Origin: Lasioglossum baleicum
Lineage: Eukaryota > Arthropoda > Insecta > Hymenoptera > Halictidae
Assembly (NCBI RefSeq): GCF_051020765.1
Contig: NC_134933.1
Coordinates: forward strand, 992,001-1,056,000
DNA: 64,000 nucleotides
Direction of reading: 5' to 3'
Translations under genes and position numbers: made by a program
Shown here: positions 43,661 to 55,737 of the stretch, piece by piece
Position numbering within the stretch: position 1 is the first letter of the stretch
Layout of the letters: every line of letters starts with the position of its first letter
Notes under the pieces: generated by a model
What the model was told of the DNA's origin: nothing
Database searches by the model: none
What the model saw: only the letters and a program-made list of their open reading frames with translations

Positions 43661-45163
43661 TATTTATTTTACGTGTTTTTAATAGGCCAGTGGGTTGGAA
43701 TGTACTCTGCGAACCGTAGGGGTGGTTCGTGGGTATCGAGGTTTTGTCATATTTATCTTTAGATCGACTTTTGGTAGCATTCACTCTTTGCACTCGATGC
43801 TATTTTAACTCTAGTAGTCGGATGTTTTTTTGATCTAGAATATTTCCAGTCTGTACACCCAGAGAATGTCCAATCTCTCTGAAATTGCCCTTTGCGTGAG
43901 GTCGAACTAGATTTTGATCTTTACCAGTTTATTATTGGGCTGGCAAGAAAGTAATTTCGGTATTCTCAGATGAAATAGAGCCGAATTTTTTTATTCAAGC
44001 AATGAACTTAAATGAATAAGATATTTTCCGTTTTGTTCGATGGTTTTTTGCCAAAAAGAATAGGTAAGAAAATATTTTATTTATTAAAGTTCGTCGCTTG
44101 AATAAAGAAATTTGGTTTCTTATATTACACCTTAAAATGCTGAAATTACTTTCCTGCCAACCCAATACAAGCTTTGTTATGTACATTCTGGAATTCGAAC
44201 GTTCTTTCTTATACATATAGAACGTGAAAACTCTATAGTATCTTTTCTGACTTTCTATACTTTCAACCATTTATTAAATGCGGGTAAACAATTGCAGAAC
44301 CTAGATAATTGGGATGTTTGCTGATACCAGACATCATTTTATTTATTAAATACGAACTTAAAATTTGGTCATGTAAAAACTGCTTCAGAGTATGGTAATT
44401 TTTAGTGACCTTATAAAGTTTTCGAGTGCAAAAGGTTGAAGAAGACTAAAGAAGAAGACACTTTTAGAAGACAGCGCTGTTTTAGAAATTGGACACGATT
44501 TTTTATGAAGATTGATGATTCTGTGATTCTTTAGGGGTACAGTATTCCGCATAGAAATTAGAGAATCCCAGGTGACCATCGATTGACTGCGTTTTATCGC
44601 CCACGTAAATATGGTTTCATAGTCAATCGATCCCTAACTATCCAATGCTTTCAACTTTGCTCTACCGTCCGCATAAATTCACTATTGTAAAAGTTTCACG
44701 GTCTAGCGACTCTTTGGGGATATGAACACCCTTACAAACTAACTAGAAAATTTCTATGTGACCACTTAACAATTTCAACATCCCATAATCATCCATATTG
44801 TATGTATCCCATTATCAACTCTGCACTTTGTGCGCCTGTAAATTATGCAATTGGATGTCATAGGCGTGGCTCCGTACTGTTTCACCCTAACTGAAGAGTC
44901 CCAAGATTCTATCAACACTAACCGATTAAGTAGGATCTCAGGTTCAATTGAAAATTAACTTCCTTTAATTTATTTTGTTGTCGATGCATAGCCATCGGAG
45001 AGTACGCAGACATACAATAAATATTAAGTTCCTTCCGTAATATAAATTGTAGTGCAAGGGGTTAACGAGCACGAAAAAGACACCCCCCCCCGTAAATCAT
45101 TGCTAAATGAAATATATAAAATAATGTAAAACCAATCCAGTGGCACTCGATTAACGATAAATA
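43661..45163. other. AT-rich intergenic, no gene seen
   Basis: A short inverted pair (CTGGCAAGAAAGTAATTTCG at about 43939 and AAATTACTTTCCTGCCAACC at about 44143) suggests a mariner-like MITE. The rest shows nothing supportable. Confidence 0.5.
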
Positions 45164-45360
45164 GACTAGAGGATCTTCATGCAAAATAAAAATTGTCTAC
45201 ATTGACTGCGATAAATAGAAACCAAATTAGATATTATTTCTTCCTCTAACGATTTTAATAGATGAAAAATAATGTAGCGGCATGAATAAATTTTTATATT
45301 ATCCTACAATTAAAAATTTTATCTACCCAATTTTGCTGTAAATGCATAAAATTCGCAGTC
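45164..45360. mobile_element. 197-bp MITE, complete diverged copy
   Basis: It starts GACTAGAGGATCTTCATGCA and ends TGCATAAAATTCGCAGTC. The length is exactly 197 bp. TA precedes it, while the right flank is now CA. It is diverged from the other copies, so older. Confidence 0.82.
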
Positions 45361-45980
45361 CAAGGATAAATGTAGTGCCGACTAATCTCTGTCTGATGGT
45401 AACATAAAAAGAGTCGCGAAACTTTCCGAATATCTCGAAGATCGTGAACTTTATCGGAGGAACGTCCGTCGAACTAATTAAAGGAGGAGTTTCCGCGTCC
45501 CGTGGCGATCGCAGAACTAATTAAAGGTGCAGCTTTTCCCCGCTTAATATTAAACCGCAGTCGGGCTCGGTCCCAGGGCTTCGACAATAACCGGCGATCG
45601 GGGTTAACCGGCACGAGCAACCTGTGTCAGGAGCATCCGTTCAGAACGACGACTATTTCTGTTCGTTTATTCGGCAGTAATCTTATTTCTGGCAGCAGCA
45701 TCTGAGGTCCAGGATCCAGCTAACCCAGAGATAACGGTGTCCGCGATAGAATTTCAACAGCGCGCCGCGCGTCTCGCGATTTTATTCGGATCGTTCGTTT
45801 TTCCACCAAGTTCATTGCATTCTATGTACGTAAAAGCAATCCTGAACCGTGCCACCGGATCTTCCTTCTTTTCTCAGCACTCTTCGGTACCCCCGAGAAA
45901 ATATTTTCCATTCCTCCTGTTCTAAAGCCAGAGAGGTTTGGAGCGAGAGGAACGCTTTCAACTTTTTGTTTTATAGCGCT

Positions 45981-46069
<89 letters not shown>

Positions 46070-46493
46070 CCCTGCCACCTGGAATTCGAGTTCGAATCCG
46101 TTCTCGAGTGGTTTCGCCGGTATTTATAGACCAGCAGCCACTCGATTCTTCTCGATGCTTTATCGAAATCGGTGGAACAACCCCGACCGACCAGACCCGG
46201 AGCTCTCTCACCAACCCCACGCCCGCACGCACCGCGTTCGTGAACTTTAACAAGAAAATGCGTGCGTTCGGGGGAACGTTTGTTGGTTTTGAGGGGGCGA
46301 GTTGTCGGATGAATTTCAGACGGGTTTTTTCGGGAACGGATGCACCGACCGCCAGTTGTTTGCTTACGCTGCCTGAAAAACTGGACGGTTCCACAGCTGA
46401 AGGGAAAAGAATCGAATTCGGGGTGGCAAAGAAAATATTAGCAGTGCTGGAAGCTGCGCTCCTCCGTTCTAAAGCGAACGGCAGCTATTAATA
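45361..46493. other. GC-richer single-copy-looking DNA with an (AG)43 tract
   Basis: CTAATTAAAGG occurs twice (about 45475 and 45513). The block resembles non-repetitive host DNA. Open frames passing through the AG tract are microsatellite artefacts. No exon is supported. Confidence 0.4.
45982..46067. repeat. Microsatellite (AG)n, about 43 units
   Basis: An uninterrupted GA/AG run of about 86 bases. Confidence 0.98.
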
Positions 46494-47324
46494 ACACTGT
46501 CCAACACCAAATTTGTTTTCAATATACTGTTGGGTCCTTCTTATAGAGTTTTTTGCGCTGATTCCGAATCTGTCCTTAATTTTTCTCCTATGCGCACAGT
46601 TTTTGAGAAACATGGCTTTGAAAAAAAACATATTTTTCAACTTCAAACAAATATTGTGATGTTATTATAAAAGATATTGGAATTGTTCTTTACAGCAAAA
46701 GATTCTGTAGACTTTCCCGAATACAGTAATATCCAATATTAATACATTATGATTGTTTAAACCAGTGGCGCAGCGACGGGATACGGAGCGGCGAACGACC
46801 GTTCTAATGGTGATCGCCACTGGTGACAACTCATGTCGGACGAAGATATTTTGCTTTCTGGTTCGGTAAAAAAGTCGATGATTCAAACTTTGGAGGGGGG
46901 TTTCTCAAGATAAAAGTCTGCTCTATCGCGTGGTATCGTTCGATTTTCTGCTGGACCCTTATTTTTTGAGATGAATTCAAAAATATCCTCAAAAATTGGT
47001 GCCAAAGTGGTGTCTCTCCGTCTTTAATCACTGTTTAAACATGTTTAAACAATCATAATGTATTAATATTGGATATCACTGTATTCGGGAAAGTCTACAG
47101 AATCTTTTGCTGCAAAGAACAATTCAGTACCTTTTATAATAACATCACAATATTTGTCTAAAGGTGAAAAATATGTTTTCCTTTCAAAGCCATGTTTCTC
47201 AAAAACTGTAGTGCGTATAGGAGAAAAATTAAGGACAGATTCGGAATCAACGCAAAGAACTCTATAGGAAGGACCCAACAGTATATTGAAATCATTAAAA
47301 AAGTTGAAATTTGTTGGACAGTGT
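46494..47324. mobile_element. Foldback element with ACACTGTCCAACA ends
   Basis: The left arm (46494-46760) and right arm (about 47046-47324) are inverted repeats of about 265 bp with scattered mismatches. The middle (46761-47045) is unrelated and has its own CCAGTGGCG/CGCCACTGG pair (about 46762 and 46813). The same ACACTGTCCAACA end occurs at 55738. No transposase was seen. Confidence 0.85.
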
Positions 47325-47329
47325 AATTA

Positions 47330-47446
47330 GACTGCGGATTTTTATGCATTTATGAGGAAATGAACTGGATGAAATGAATGTTTATTTAATCACTGCTTCC
47401 CACAATTGATTCAGAATATTTTTATTTTGCATAAAGATCCGCAGTC
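47330..47446. mobile_element. 117-bp MITE, short variant of the 197-bp family, TA duplication
   Basis: GACTGCGGATTTTTATGCA and GCATAAAGATCCGCAGTC are flanked by TA at 47328-47329 and 47447-47448. It shares TIRs with the 197-bp MITEs but is 80 bp shorter. It lies five bases after the foldback element. Confidence 0.88.
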
Positions 47447-47448
47447 TA

Positions 47449-48196
47449 TAAATAATTTGCGTCACTTTGCTTCGATCTTCCACAATTTTCAGCTTCGACT
47501 CGTACACGAATGACAGAAATTCTTATAAACGCATAACAATAATGGATTACAATAAATTCGAGTTCGAAGTTTTTACGGAAATTCAGATCATTTTTGCTGT
47601 TTTTTGTCTCCGAATGAAATGGAACTGTTGCAATTGAATGAAAGTGAAACGTGAGGCGCCATGCACCCGCGCAGGATGGCCGAGCGATTGGCAGCACGCA
47701 TGTGACTGCAAGGCTAATTGTAGGTGTTAATATTCGCGTCACTTTCTGAAATATCCGACGCAGTCGTTGCAAATACACCTGCCGTGTCGGACACATCTGT
47801 GAGCACTGCTCTCGTCCTTTTAAAATAGAATTGTCGCTATATTTAGTCGGCCTGCACTCGATATCCAGCCAAAAACCTTTAGACCTTCGACCCGTGTAAC
47901 CATATCGCGCTAACTTCCTTATAATTTGGAAATATTCCAATGGAAATCCATTACCTAATGGAAGATTTCACTCTGAAGGTAACCAACCATCTATTTTGTA
48001 CATCTGCAAGACTAGTATCAAATAATTGGGTTAGGTTCATCGAACCCTCTCCTACGGGTTCAAGATTGCAAGTATAGGTTACATTATCACTCTCGAGACC
48101 CAACATTTTCAACGTTTTTGCACGTAATACTCTACAAAAAATTCGACGAAAAAATGATAAAACTTTGAACTCTAGTGCGAGGAATTAAAGACTACT
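47449..48196. other. Intergenic; possible tRNA-like relic near 47671
   Basis: GCAGGATGGCCGAGCGATTG at 47671 resembles the 5' part of a type-II (Leu/Ser) tRNA, with an A-box-like TGGCCGAGCG. A possible acceptor complement (TTCTG) lies about 70 bases downstream. No good B box is present, so this is at most a degenerate tRNA or SINE fragment. No other feature was seen. Confidence 0.25.
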
Positions 48197-49536
48197 AGTC
48201 CAGTCAATGAATGCTCATAAGGGGGGTATAGAGGGAAATGGAAGGAACACAATGTTTAACTTTGGGTCTTTGTTTGGACTAGTTAGGAGGTAAACATATT
48301 AAAAGTCCCTACTCCTTAGGAGGTGAGCGGTGTACAGGGGGGCACGTAGACGGTCCCCTTTTTCGGTTTTCCGCTTATATCTCGGAAACTATGTGTCCTA
48401 GCGATAAGACCATTCTATTCGAAATTAAAGGTGACAAAATGTGCGACAAGATTGATTCGATTCAGTTTTTCGCTATCTTGCATAGTTTCTGAAATATCCG
48501 CGCTCAAAGTTCACTAATTGCGAAAAAGAAATTTTTGCCTCACGTTTTTTGCCTTATTTGCCTAGCTAACATTTCAGCACAATTAGTGAACTTTGAGCGC
48601 GGATATCTCGGAAACTATGCGAGATAGCGAAAAACTGAATGCAGTCAATCTCATGGCACATTTTGTCAGCTTTAATTTTCTATAGAATGGTCATATCGCT
48701 AGGATGCATAATTTCCAAGATATAAGCGGAAAACCGAAAAGGGGGACCTTCTACGTGCATTTGAAATTGAAATTGGAAAATTGAAGTTGAATTTGAGAAA
48801 TTGATGTTGAAACTGAAAAATTGAAGTTGAAATTGAAAAATCGATGTTCAAACTAACAAATTAAGGTCGAAATTGAAAAATTGATGTTGAAATTGAGAAA
48901 TTGATGTTGAAACTCAAAAATTGAAGTGGAAATTGAAAAATTGATGTTGAAATTGAAAAATCGATGTTCAAACTAAAAAATTAAGGTCGAAATTGAGAAA
49001 TTGATGTTGAAAACTGAAAAATGGAAGTGGAAATTGAAAAAGTGAAATTGAAAGTGAAGTGGAATTTGAAAAATTGATGTTGAAATTGAAGTTGAAATTG
49101 AGAAATTGATGTTGAAACTGAAAAATGGGAGTGGAAACTGAAAAAGTGAAGTTGAAATTGGAGTGTTGAAATTGAAGTGTTGAAAATGAAATTAAAGCAA
49201 AAACACTAACTCGAACAAATAATACCAAAGTGAACATTGAGCTCGGATATCTCGGAAACTATGCGAGATACCGAAAAATTGAATCGAATCAATCTTGTGG
49301 CACATTATGTCAGCTTTAATTTTGTATAGAATAGTCTTATCGCTAGGACACATAGTTTCCGAGATATAAGCGGAAAACCGAAAAAGGGGATCTTCTACGT
49401 GCCCGCCTGCATCCCGCTCACCTCCTAGGAGTGGGGACATTGAATATGTTTACCTCCTAACTAGTCCAAACAAAGACCCAAATTTAAAAATTGTGTTCCT
49501 TCCATTTCCCTCTACAACTTTTCGTTGACTGGAACT
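48197..49536. mobile_element. Foldback element copy 2 (CCAGTCAA ends) with internal minisatellite
   Basis: The ends AGTCCAGTCAATGAATGCTC and CTTTTCGTTGACTGGAACT are the ends of copy 1 in exchanged order, so the two copies are inverted to one another. Inside are three copies of the GGATATCTCGGAAACTATGC block (about 48370-48530 inverted, 48590-48760 and 49235-49400 direct) and a minisatellite at 48757-49195. Confidence 0.85.
48757..49195. repeat. Minisatellite of GAAATTGAAAAATTGATGTT-type units
   Basis: Degenerate 18-base units based on GTTGAAATTGAAAAATTGA are repeated throughout. Reading frames across it give Phe/Asn/Ser-rich repeats on the minus strand and are not genes. It is absent from foldback copy 1. 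Confidence 0.9.
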
Positions 49537-50686
49537 ACATTGAATGTTACACTAATGAAAAAGCTTCTCCGTCACAGTAATTGCCTCACCGATCCAAGCA
49601 TTTTTTCGTATTACTAAAAACAACGGAGATATTTTGTACGTTTGATTTAACAAATTTATTCAATTGTATCCGCATATCATACATCATAACCTCTCAAACG
49701 CGCTTGAAATCGAGCTACTTTACTCGTGTATGACTTTTAAACGAGTGAACTCCGCACAATGAAACTTGGATTCCGCGCACTAGAATTTAGTTTTGTCGTT
49801 TTTTCGTCGAATTGTATAATATTACATTCAGAAAAGTTGAAAGTTTTTGGTCCCCTGAGTGAAGTGAATCGATCATGCTCGATTGGAATTCTTGTATGCT
49901 TTTAATATTCTTCGATCGATCCATAAAGATTCAGCCTCCCGGTAGCAAGGTTCTCGGGCATGTTTGGGATGTTAACTGGTTCTCAAGTGTTTAAACAAAG
50001 ATTGTCGTTTCTCCATTTGCAGTCGAAGCAACTTGGCCGATTCCCCGAAGCAGCGAAAGTATGGCGAATTCGCGCTGTTTCGTATTTCCACGAGTCAGCG
50101 TTGTGTAATGTTACGTTGTGTGCGACGCACAGTGCCTACAAACAAGAATTTAGCATTTTTGACTCAATATACGTGTCGTTTTCTGAAGTTTAAAAGAAAT
50201 ATCATTAGAGTGTCTACATATATGTTTGCTAATAGCATTGGCAGGTGTTTTTCTCACAAATGCATCAAATCTAGTCTGCTACTGATGATACTTTTAGACG
50301 ATGAACATCTGGTTTTGTATTATTTAGTATGAGCGAAAATTGTATATATTAACACATTACTGACCGGTGATTATCGCATAATTTTGAAAAATCTATGCTG
50401 CATGGCTAAACACTTTTTAATGGAACCTTCAATAGCAACAGGAATTTTCATTGTGATCTAACAAGTCACCCTCAATAACGTCATTTAATAATTTCATTTA
50501 ACATTGCAATGTAAAAGAAAATTTCTATGCCTTCTTTTGGTACAGCACAATTATTAAAAATCCTATTAATGGGTTTCCGGTAGGTAAAGTGTTAAAAGCC
50601 TCCCTTTTGTTCTTAAGTTCAATTCGTGTTCTTTCTACAAATTAAACTCTGTAATTGTGAAATACTATGGATTTTTACGAAGCATT
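49537..50686. other. AT-rich intergenic, no gene seen
   Basis: Only short open frames without recognisable domains are present. Confidence 0.55.
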
Positions 50687-51117
50687 GTGCGGCGTAAAGT
50701 GGAGTATTTGCCCCGAAATGATGGCCAAAACTATATTGACATTATTATAAGACATGCATGCATAGTACAGTGAGTCATTGGATTTGTCTTGAGTGGCATT
50801 TAAAAAATTAAGCAGACCATCCTTTCTTATATAAAAAAAATGTTTTATAATTATTTGTATTGAAATGTCTAGATGACTGAATACCGATTAACTGTTGTCC
50901 GAAACGTTTTATTGCCAGATTGTCGGCCTGAAAAATCGTGATAACTGAGACATTTTCAGCGTGACCGCCGACGCACGTTGCGTTTGCCCCATATATCGCA
51001 GTACAAAAGGTATTCTAAAAGTCGTATTCGCACATGTTCGCAGCCAATTCTTTTTGCATTGTTAACAGAAACTTGTACAGTTTCCAATGGTGCAGAAAAG
51101 AAAATCGCGCTGCTCTT

Positions 51118-51895
51118 TTCCTTGCGTGACCAGAAATGTTTGCCATTCTCCTATAAATTATTACCTTTTCCCCAGGTTATCTAGTAGATTTGGACGAAAA
51201 GATGTGAGAAATCCAAGTTTCGATCCTGTAGGATTAGTAGTTTACAAGTTATTAACGTTTAAAGTTGAGCAATTTCCATTGATTTTGACAGGTTTGGCCG
51301 CCATGTTGTGTATAGCGACGGTCGTGCGCCGGTTACCGAGTGGCGCCGCTAGGTTGCAGCACAGGCACGCGGTAATGCACATGATTAATTATTTAGTAAT
51401 TAAATAATTAAATAAATAATTAGTGACTAATTAATATATTAATTAATTAGTGGCTAATCACAGTAGGTATGATTAATTAGTGGCTAATTAAATAAGATAG
51501 GATTAATTAGTCGCTAATTAATTAAGATAGGATTAATTAGTGGCTAATTAAATAAGATATAATTAATTAGTGACAAATTAAATATTAATTAATTAGTGAC
51601 AAATTAATATTAATTAATTAGTTACTAATTGATTACTTACTTAAGTAATTAATCAATTAATAAGTTTATTAATATTAGTTTATTAATTAGTTATGATAAA
51701 TTAAGTAACTAATTAATTAACCTGTCAAAAACTCTGGAAATTGCTCAAATTTAGACTTTAATAACTTGTGAACTATTGATCCTGCAGGATCCAAACTTGG
51801 ATTTCTCACATCTTCTCGTCCAAATCTACTGGATAACATAGGAAAAAGATACAAATTTCTAGAAGAACGGCAAAAATTTTTGATTACGCACGGAC
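51118..51895. repeat. Inner hairpin with an AT-rich tandem loop
   Basis: The arms 51118-51290 and 51722-51895 pair (CTAGTAGATTTGGACGAAAA against TCGTCCAAATCTACTGG). The loop (about 51375-51720) is a tandem array of roughly 33-base units based on GATTAATTAGTGGCTAATTA. Confidence 0.85.
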
Positions 51896-52181
51896 AAGTT
51901 TACCCGAACATCGGAACTCACTTGGAAGCCTAAAAATTTCGTTGTTGAAAATCCTACAAATGCGAAATAATTTTAAACAGGCAAACAATAAGGAAGTGAA
52001 AATTGCTGAAAACTATAATTGTATACCTGTCTAAAAAAAGTGTCGGTAAAGAGAAAATTAACACAACATATGTGTTACATATGAAAAATGTGTGCTACAA
52101 AAGTCTTTACTTTCAATACATAACAACGCTACGTGTGTACATAAATTGAAAAAATAAAACTAGTACACTGTTGTTTATATA

Positions 52182-52599
52182 CAGGGTGGTCATTTTATCT
52201 GAAGACATTGAAATATCTCGAGAACTATGCATTGAATCAAAACAAGTGGGTAATAAAAGTTGTTCGTTACGAAGGGGGACATCCCAAGGGGGAGGTGGGG
52301 GTGGGGAGTCAATTATGGTGTTATTGAATAGCATTTTTAAAAATATCAAATACGTCTACTTTTATTTTTCTGATCTGATGTGTATTTCTCGAGACATCCC
52401 CAATTTTCTACGATTTTTTACTTATTTTGATTTTTGTCCATTACAGCGCCATCTGTGAACCAAAATGCAAAATTTTAAGTCGAGTTTGGTATTATTGAAT
52501 GTCCCCCTTCGCGACGAACAACTTTCATTACCCACTTGTTTCGATCCGATGCATAGTTCTCGAGATATTTCAATGTCTTCAGATAAAATGACCACCCTG
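52182..52599. mobile_element. Mariner-like MITE, CAGGGTGG ends, TA duplication
   Basis: CAGGGTGGTCATTTTATCTG and its inverse at about 52580-52599 begin TIRs of about 130 bp (GAAATATCTCGAGAACTATG, GAAGGGGGACAT). TA flanks both ends. The loop is unrelated sequence. A single related end occurs at about 15022. Confidence 0.85.
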
Positions 52600-52707
52600 T
52601 ATGTATTCCAATAGCTTAGACAACCAAAATTAGTCATCTTACGCAAGATTTGAAAAATAGTATTTTGGCCAACTTTTCGAGGCAAATACTCCACTGTACG
52701 GCGCGGC

Positions 52708-54762
52708 GCGGCGCACAGTGCGGCCGATCGCCGATCTAGCTGTTCAAAATTCAGAAAGTGCTTTTAATGATTTCTTTTAAGAAAAACCTTGGCGTGTACG
52801 GTTTTTCAAGTACAGTTTTTCACTCCCCCCTCCAGAATTTTATTCAACAACAAAAACTTAATAACTTTATTATTATAAAAGAAAATATAATTATAATAAG
52901 AGAAATAAACTAGATTTTCGGTCATTACATGTTCTTTGAAATAATAATTGAAAAACGTAATGCCTTTATTTTGGGAATAACAAAATGTCAATCATCAAAT
53001 AACGTGGGATGCCTTGACAAAATATGCATATAATTACATATTAATAATAATCAAATAAAATTGTGGATGGAAATATAACATAATATAATACTAACGTTCG
53101 TTTATTATATTTCCATCCATTATTTTATTTAGTGGAGTAATTTCTTTGTAGTGGAGTAATTTGGATAATTACAGTCCTTTTCAAGTTTTAGAAATTTGTA
53201 ACTTGCTTCAAACCTAACTAAACACCAAAAACATGGTTGCAAACCCTTTGTGAATTATTTCGTTATTAGATTTTACCAGTTTCATATCCATATTCATCCA
53301 TAATTTGACAATAATGAATATTTACTTTCACATAACAAGACTTTGGTGACCAGGAGATTCCTCGTAGAAAAAAATCAGTTACTTGCTTCAAACCTAACTA
53401 AACTCCAAAAACATGGTTGCAAACCCTTTGTGAATTATTTCGTTATTAGATTTTACCAGTTTCATATCCATATTCATCCATAATTTGACAATAATGAATA
53501 TTTACTTTCACATAACAAGACTTTGGTGACCAGGAGATTCCTCGTAGAAAAAAATCAGTTACTTGCTTCAAACCTAACCAAACTCCAAAAACATGGTTGC
53601 AAACCCTTTGTGAATTATTTCGTTATTAGATTTTACCAGTTTCATATCCATATTCATCCATAATTTGACAATAATGAATATTTACTTTCACATAACAAGA
53701 CTTTGGTGACCAGGAGATTCCTCGTAGAAAAAAATCAGTTACTTGCTTCAAACCTAACTAAACTCCAAAAACATGGTTGCAAACCCTTTGTGAATTATTT
53801 CGTTATTAGATTTTACCAGTTTCATATCCATATTCATCCATAATTTGACAATAATGAATATTTACTTTCACATAACAAGACTTTGGTGACCAGGAGATTC
53901 CTCGTAGAAAAAAATCAGTTATTTGCTTCAAACCTAACCAAACTCCAAAAACATGGTTGCAAACCCTTTGTGAATTATTTCGTTATTAGATTTTACCAGT
54001 TTCATATCCATATTCATCCATAATTTGACAATAATGAATATTTACTTTCACATAACAAGACTTTGGTGACCAGGAGATTCCTCGTAGAAAAAAATCAGTT
54101 ACTTGCTTCAAACCTAACTAAACTCCAAAAACATGGTTGCAAACCCTTTGTGAATTATTTCGTTATTAGATTTTACCAGTTTCATATCCATATTCATCCA
54201 TAATTTGACAATAATGAATATTTACTTTCAGAAAACAAAATTTTGGTGACTAGGAGATTTCTCGTAGAAAAAATCAGGGAGGCCAATGCAATCTTGGCCC
54301 CTTTTTCAGAAGGTAGGCAGTTACTGTATGAACTGCTAGTAAATACCTGGAACATATATATATACATATATATGTGTGTTATATTATGTTATATTTCCAT
54401 CCACTATTTTATTTGATTATTATCAATATGTAATTATATGCATATTTTGTCAAGTCATCCCACGTTATTTGATGATTGACATTTTGTTATTTCCAAAATA
54501 AAGGCATTACGTTTTTCAATTATTATTTCAAAGAACATGTAATGACCGAAAATCTAGTTTATTTCTCTTATTATAATTATATTTTCTTTTATAATAATAA
54601 AGTTATTAAGTTTTTGTTGTTAAATAAAGTTATGGAGGGGGGGGGGTGAAGAACTGTACTTGAAAAACCGTACACCCCAAGGTTTTTCTTAAAAGAAATC
54701 ATTAAAAGCACTTTCTGAATTTTGAACAGCTAGATCGGCGATCGGCCGCACTGTGCGGCGCC
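52708..54762. mobile_element. Large foldback element carrying a 180-bp satellite array
   Basis: The left arm (52708 to about 53092) and right arm (about 54377-54762) are inverted repeats of about 385 bp. Landmarks are CGGCCGATCGCCGATCTAGC against GCTAGATCGGCGATCGGCCG, and TTGACAAAATATGCATATAA against its inverse. The termini carry the palindromic CGCACAGTGCGG. The interior is mostly six 180-bp tandem units. No protein-coding sequence was seen. Confidence 0.92.
53201..54280. repeat. Satellite array, six 180-bp units
   Basis: ACTTGCTTCAAACCTAACTA (or a one-base variant) recurs at 53201, 53381, 53561, 53741, 53921 and 54101, an exact 180-bp period. The units are almost identical except the end of the last one. 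High identity implies recent expansion. Confidence 0.98.
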
Positions 54763-55737
54763 TCGGTTCGTCCACTACGCGTTTTTCACACGGTAACGTG
54801 TACAAGTTAGCAGAAAGTCAGACAATCTAAGCGCCTATTTCGAGAGATTTTTGGATGATTGCCCATCCTAATCTGCCTACTCACTGCCACCACGCGACCC
54901 AGAGCTCGTTAAGCGTTGAAGACGCTGCCACCGAATTGCCTACCGAAACCATGTACCGCAGCTTGAGAGTCCAACATTTCCTCTCGTAAAAAGCCACTCA
55001 CATTTTTACCGAACTGCGTGCCAAAAATGACTCACTACCCTCCACGTTCGAATCGATTAACCCTTGGATCCGCAAAATGCTAGAAACTCAGCTGGCATTC
55101 TCTCTAGCATCTTCTTTGGATCGTCAGATCCAAACACTACATATAATTCTGCAAATACTAAATTTACCTGTACACTAATTAATAACCTCGATGTCTCTTT
55201 TTACTGCAACGACCCAGTAGGCTTCTTAAACTAATCGCGTTCTAATTTGTCCGAGCACCTTCACGTTTCGAAAAAGCTGAGAAAATTGTTGCTACTGTCC
55301 CAGTTCCTTGGAACACGACTACACTAAACTATTTCTTAATCCCTCCAACCAGTTAACATTGGCACAATTCTTTAGACTGTAAATACACTCTCGGCTTGAT
55401 TTATAGTACCTCATGACCACCTTACTCTAAATATCGATACAGTGCTGTCGAATCAAAGCTACATTTCGAGATATTGCTTCTTAGCATCTTCTAAAGATTC
55501 TGATAATTTTTACAAAAGATTATAGTAGACTTCCTTCCCGTTATCAGAATCCATAAGTATTTGCCACATTCAACTGCAGGAGCACCGCAACATCCATCCT
55601 TATTATTCTTATTATTTTGTGGATTTCTCTCTTCAAGGGAATATAATGAATAGACGGCGGATTTTACGCAATTATGACAAAAATGGTTGAATGTAATTTA
55701 CAACAATAAAAAGATTCGAAGAATTTCTTACGTGATT
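54763..55737. other. Single-copy-looking intergenic DNA, no gene seen
   Basis: No long open frame, RNA gene or repeat match was noticed. Confidence 0.5.

Larger units (their letters stand above)
50687..52707. mobile_element. Composite inverted-repeat element with nested hairpins
   Basis: The outer ends TGCGGCGTAAAGTGGAGTAT (50690) and CAAATACTCCACTGTACGGC (52683) are inverted. Inside are an inner foldback (51118-51895) and a mariner-like MITE (52182-52599). It abuts the next foldback at 52708 through a GCGC-rich junction. No transposase was seen. Confidence 0.6.

Noticed and set aside
45849..46394. Long open frames on both strands through the AG tract
   Set aside because: Alternating Arg-Glu or Ser-Leu runs from a microsatellite, not genes.
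51087..51407. 106-codon open frame
   Set aside because: Lies across the arm of a hairpin element and has no recognisable domain.
52708..54762. CRISPR-like array from regular repeats
   Set aside because: The 180-bp units are contiguous satellite copies without spacers, in a eukaryotic transposon context.
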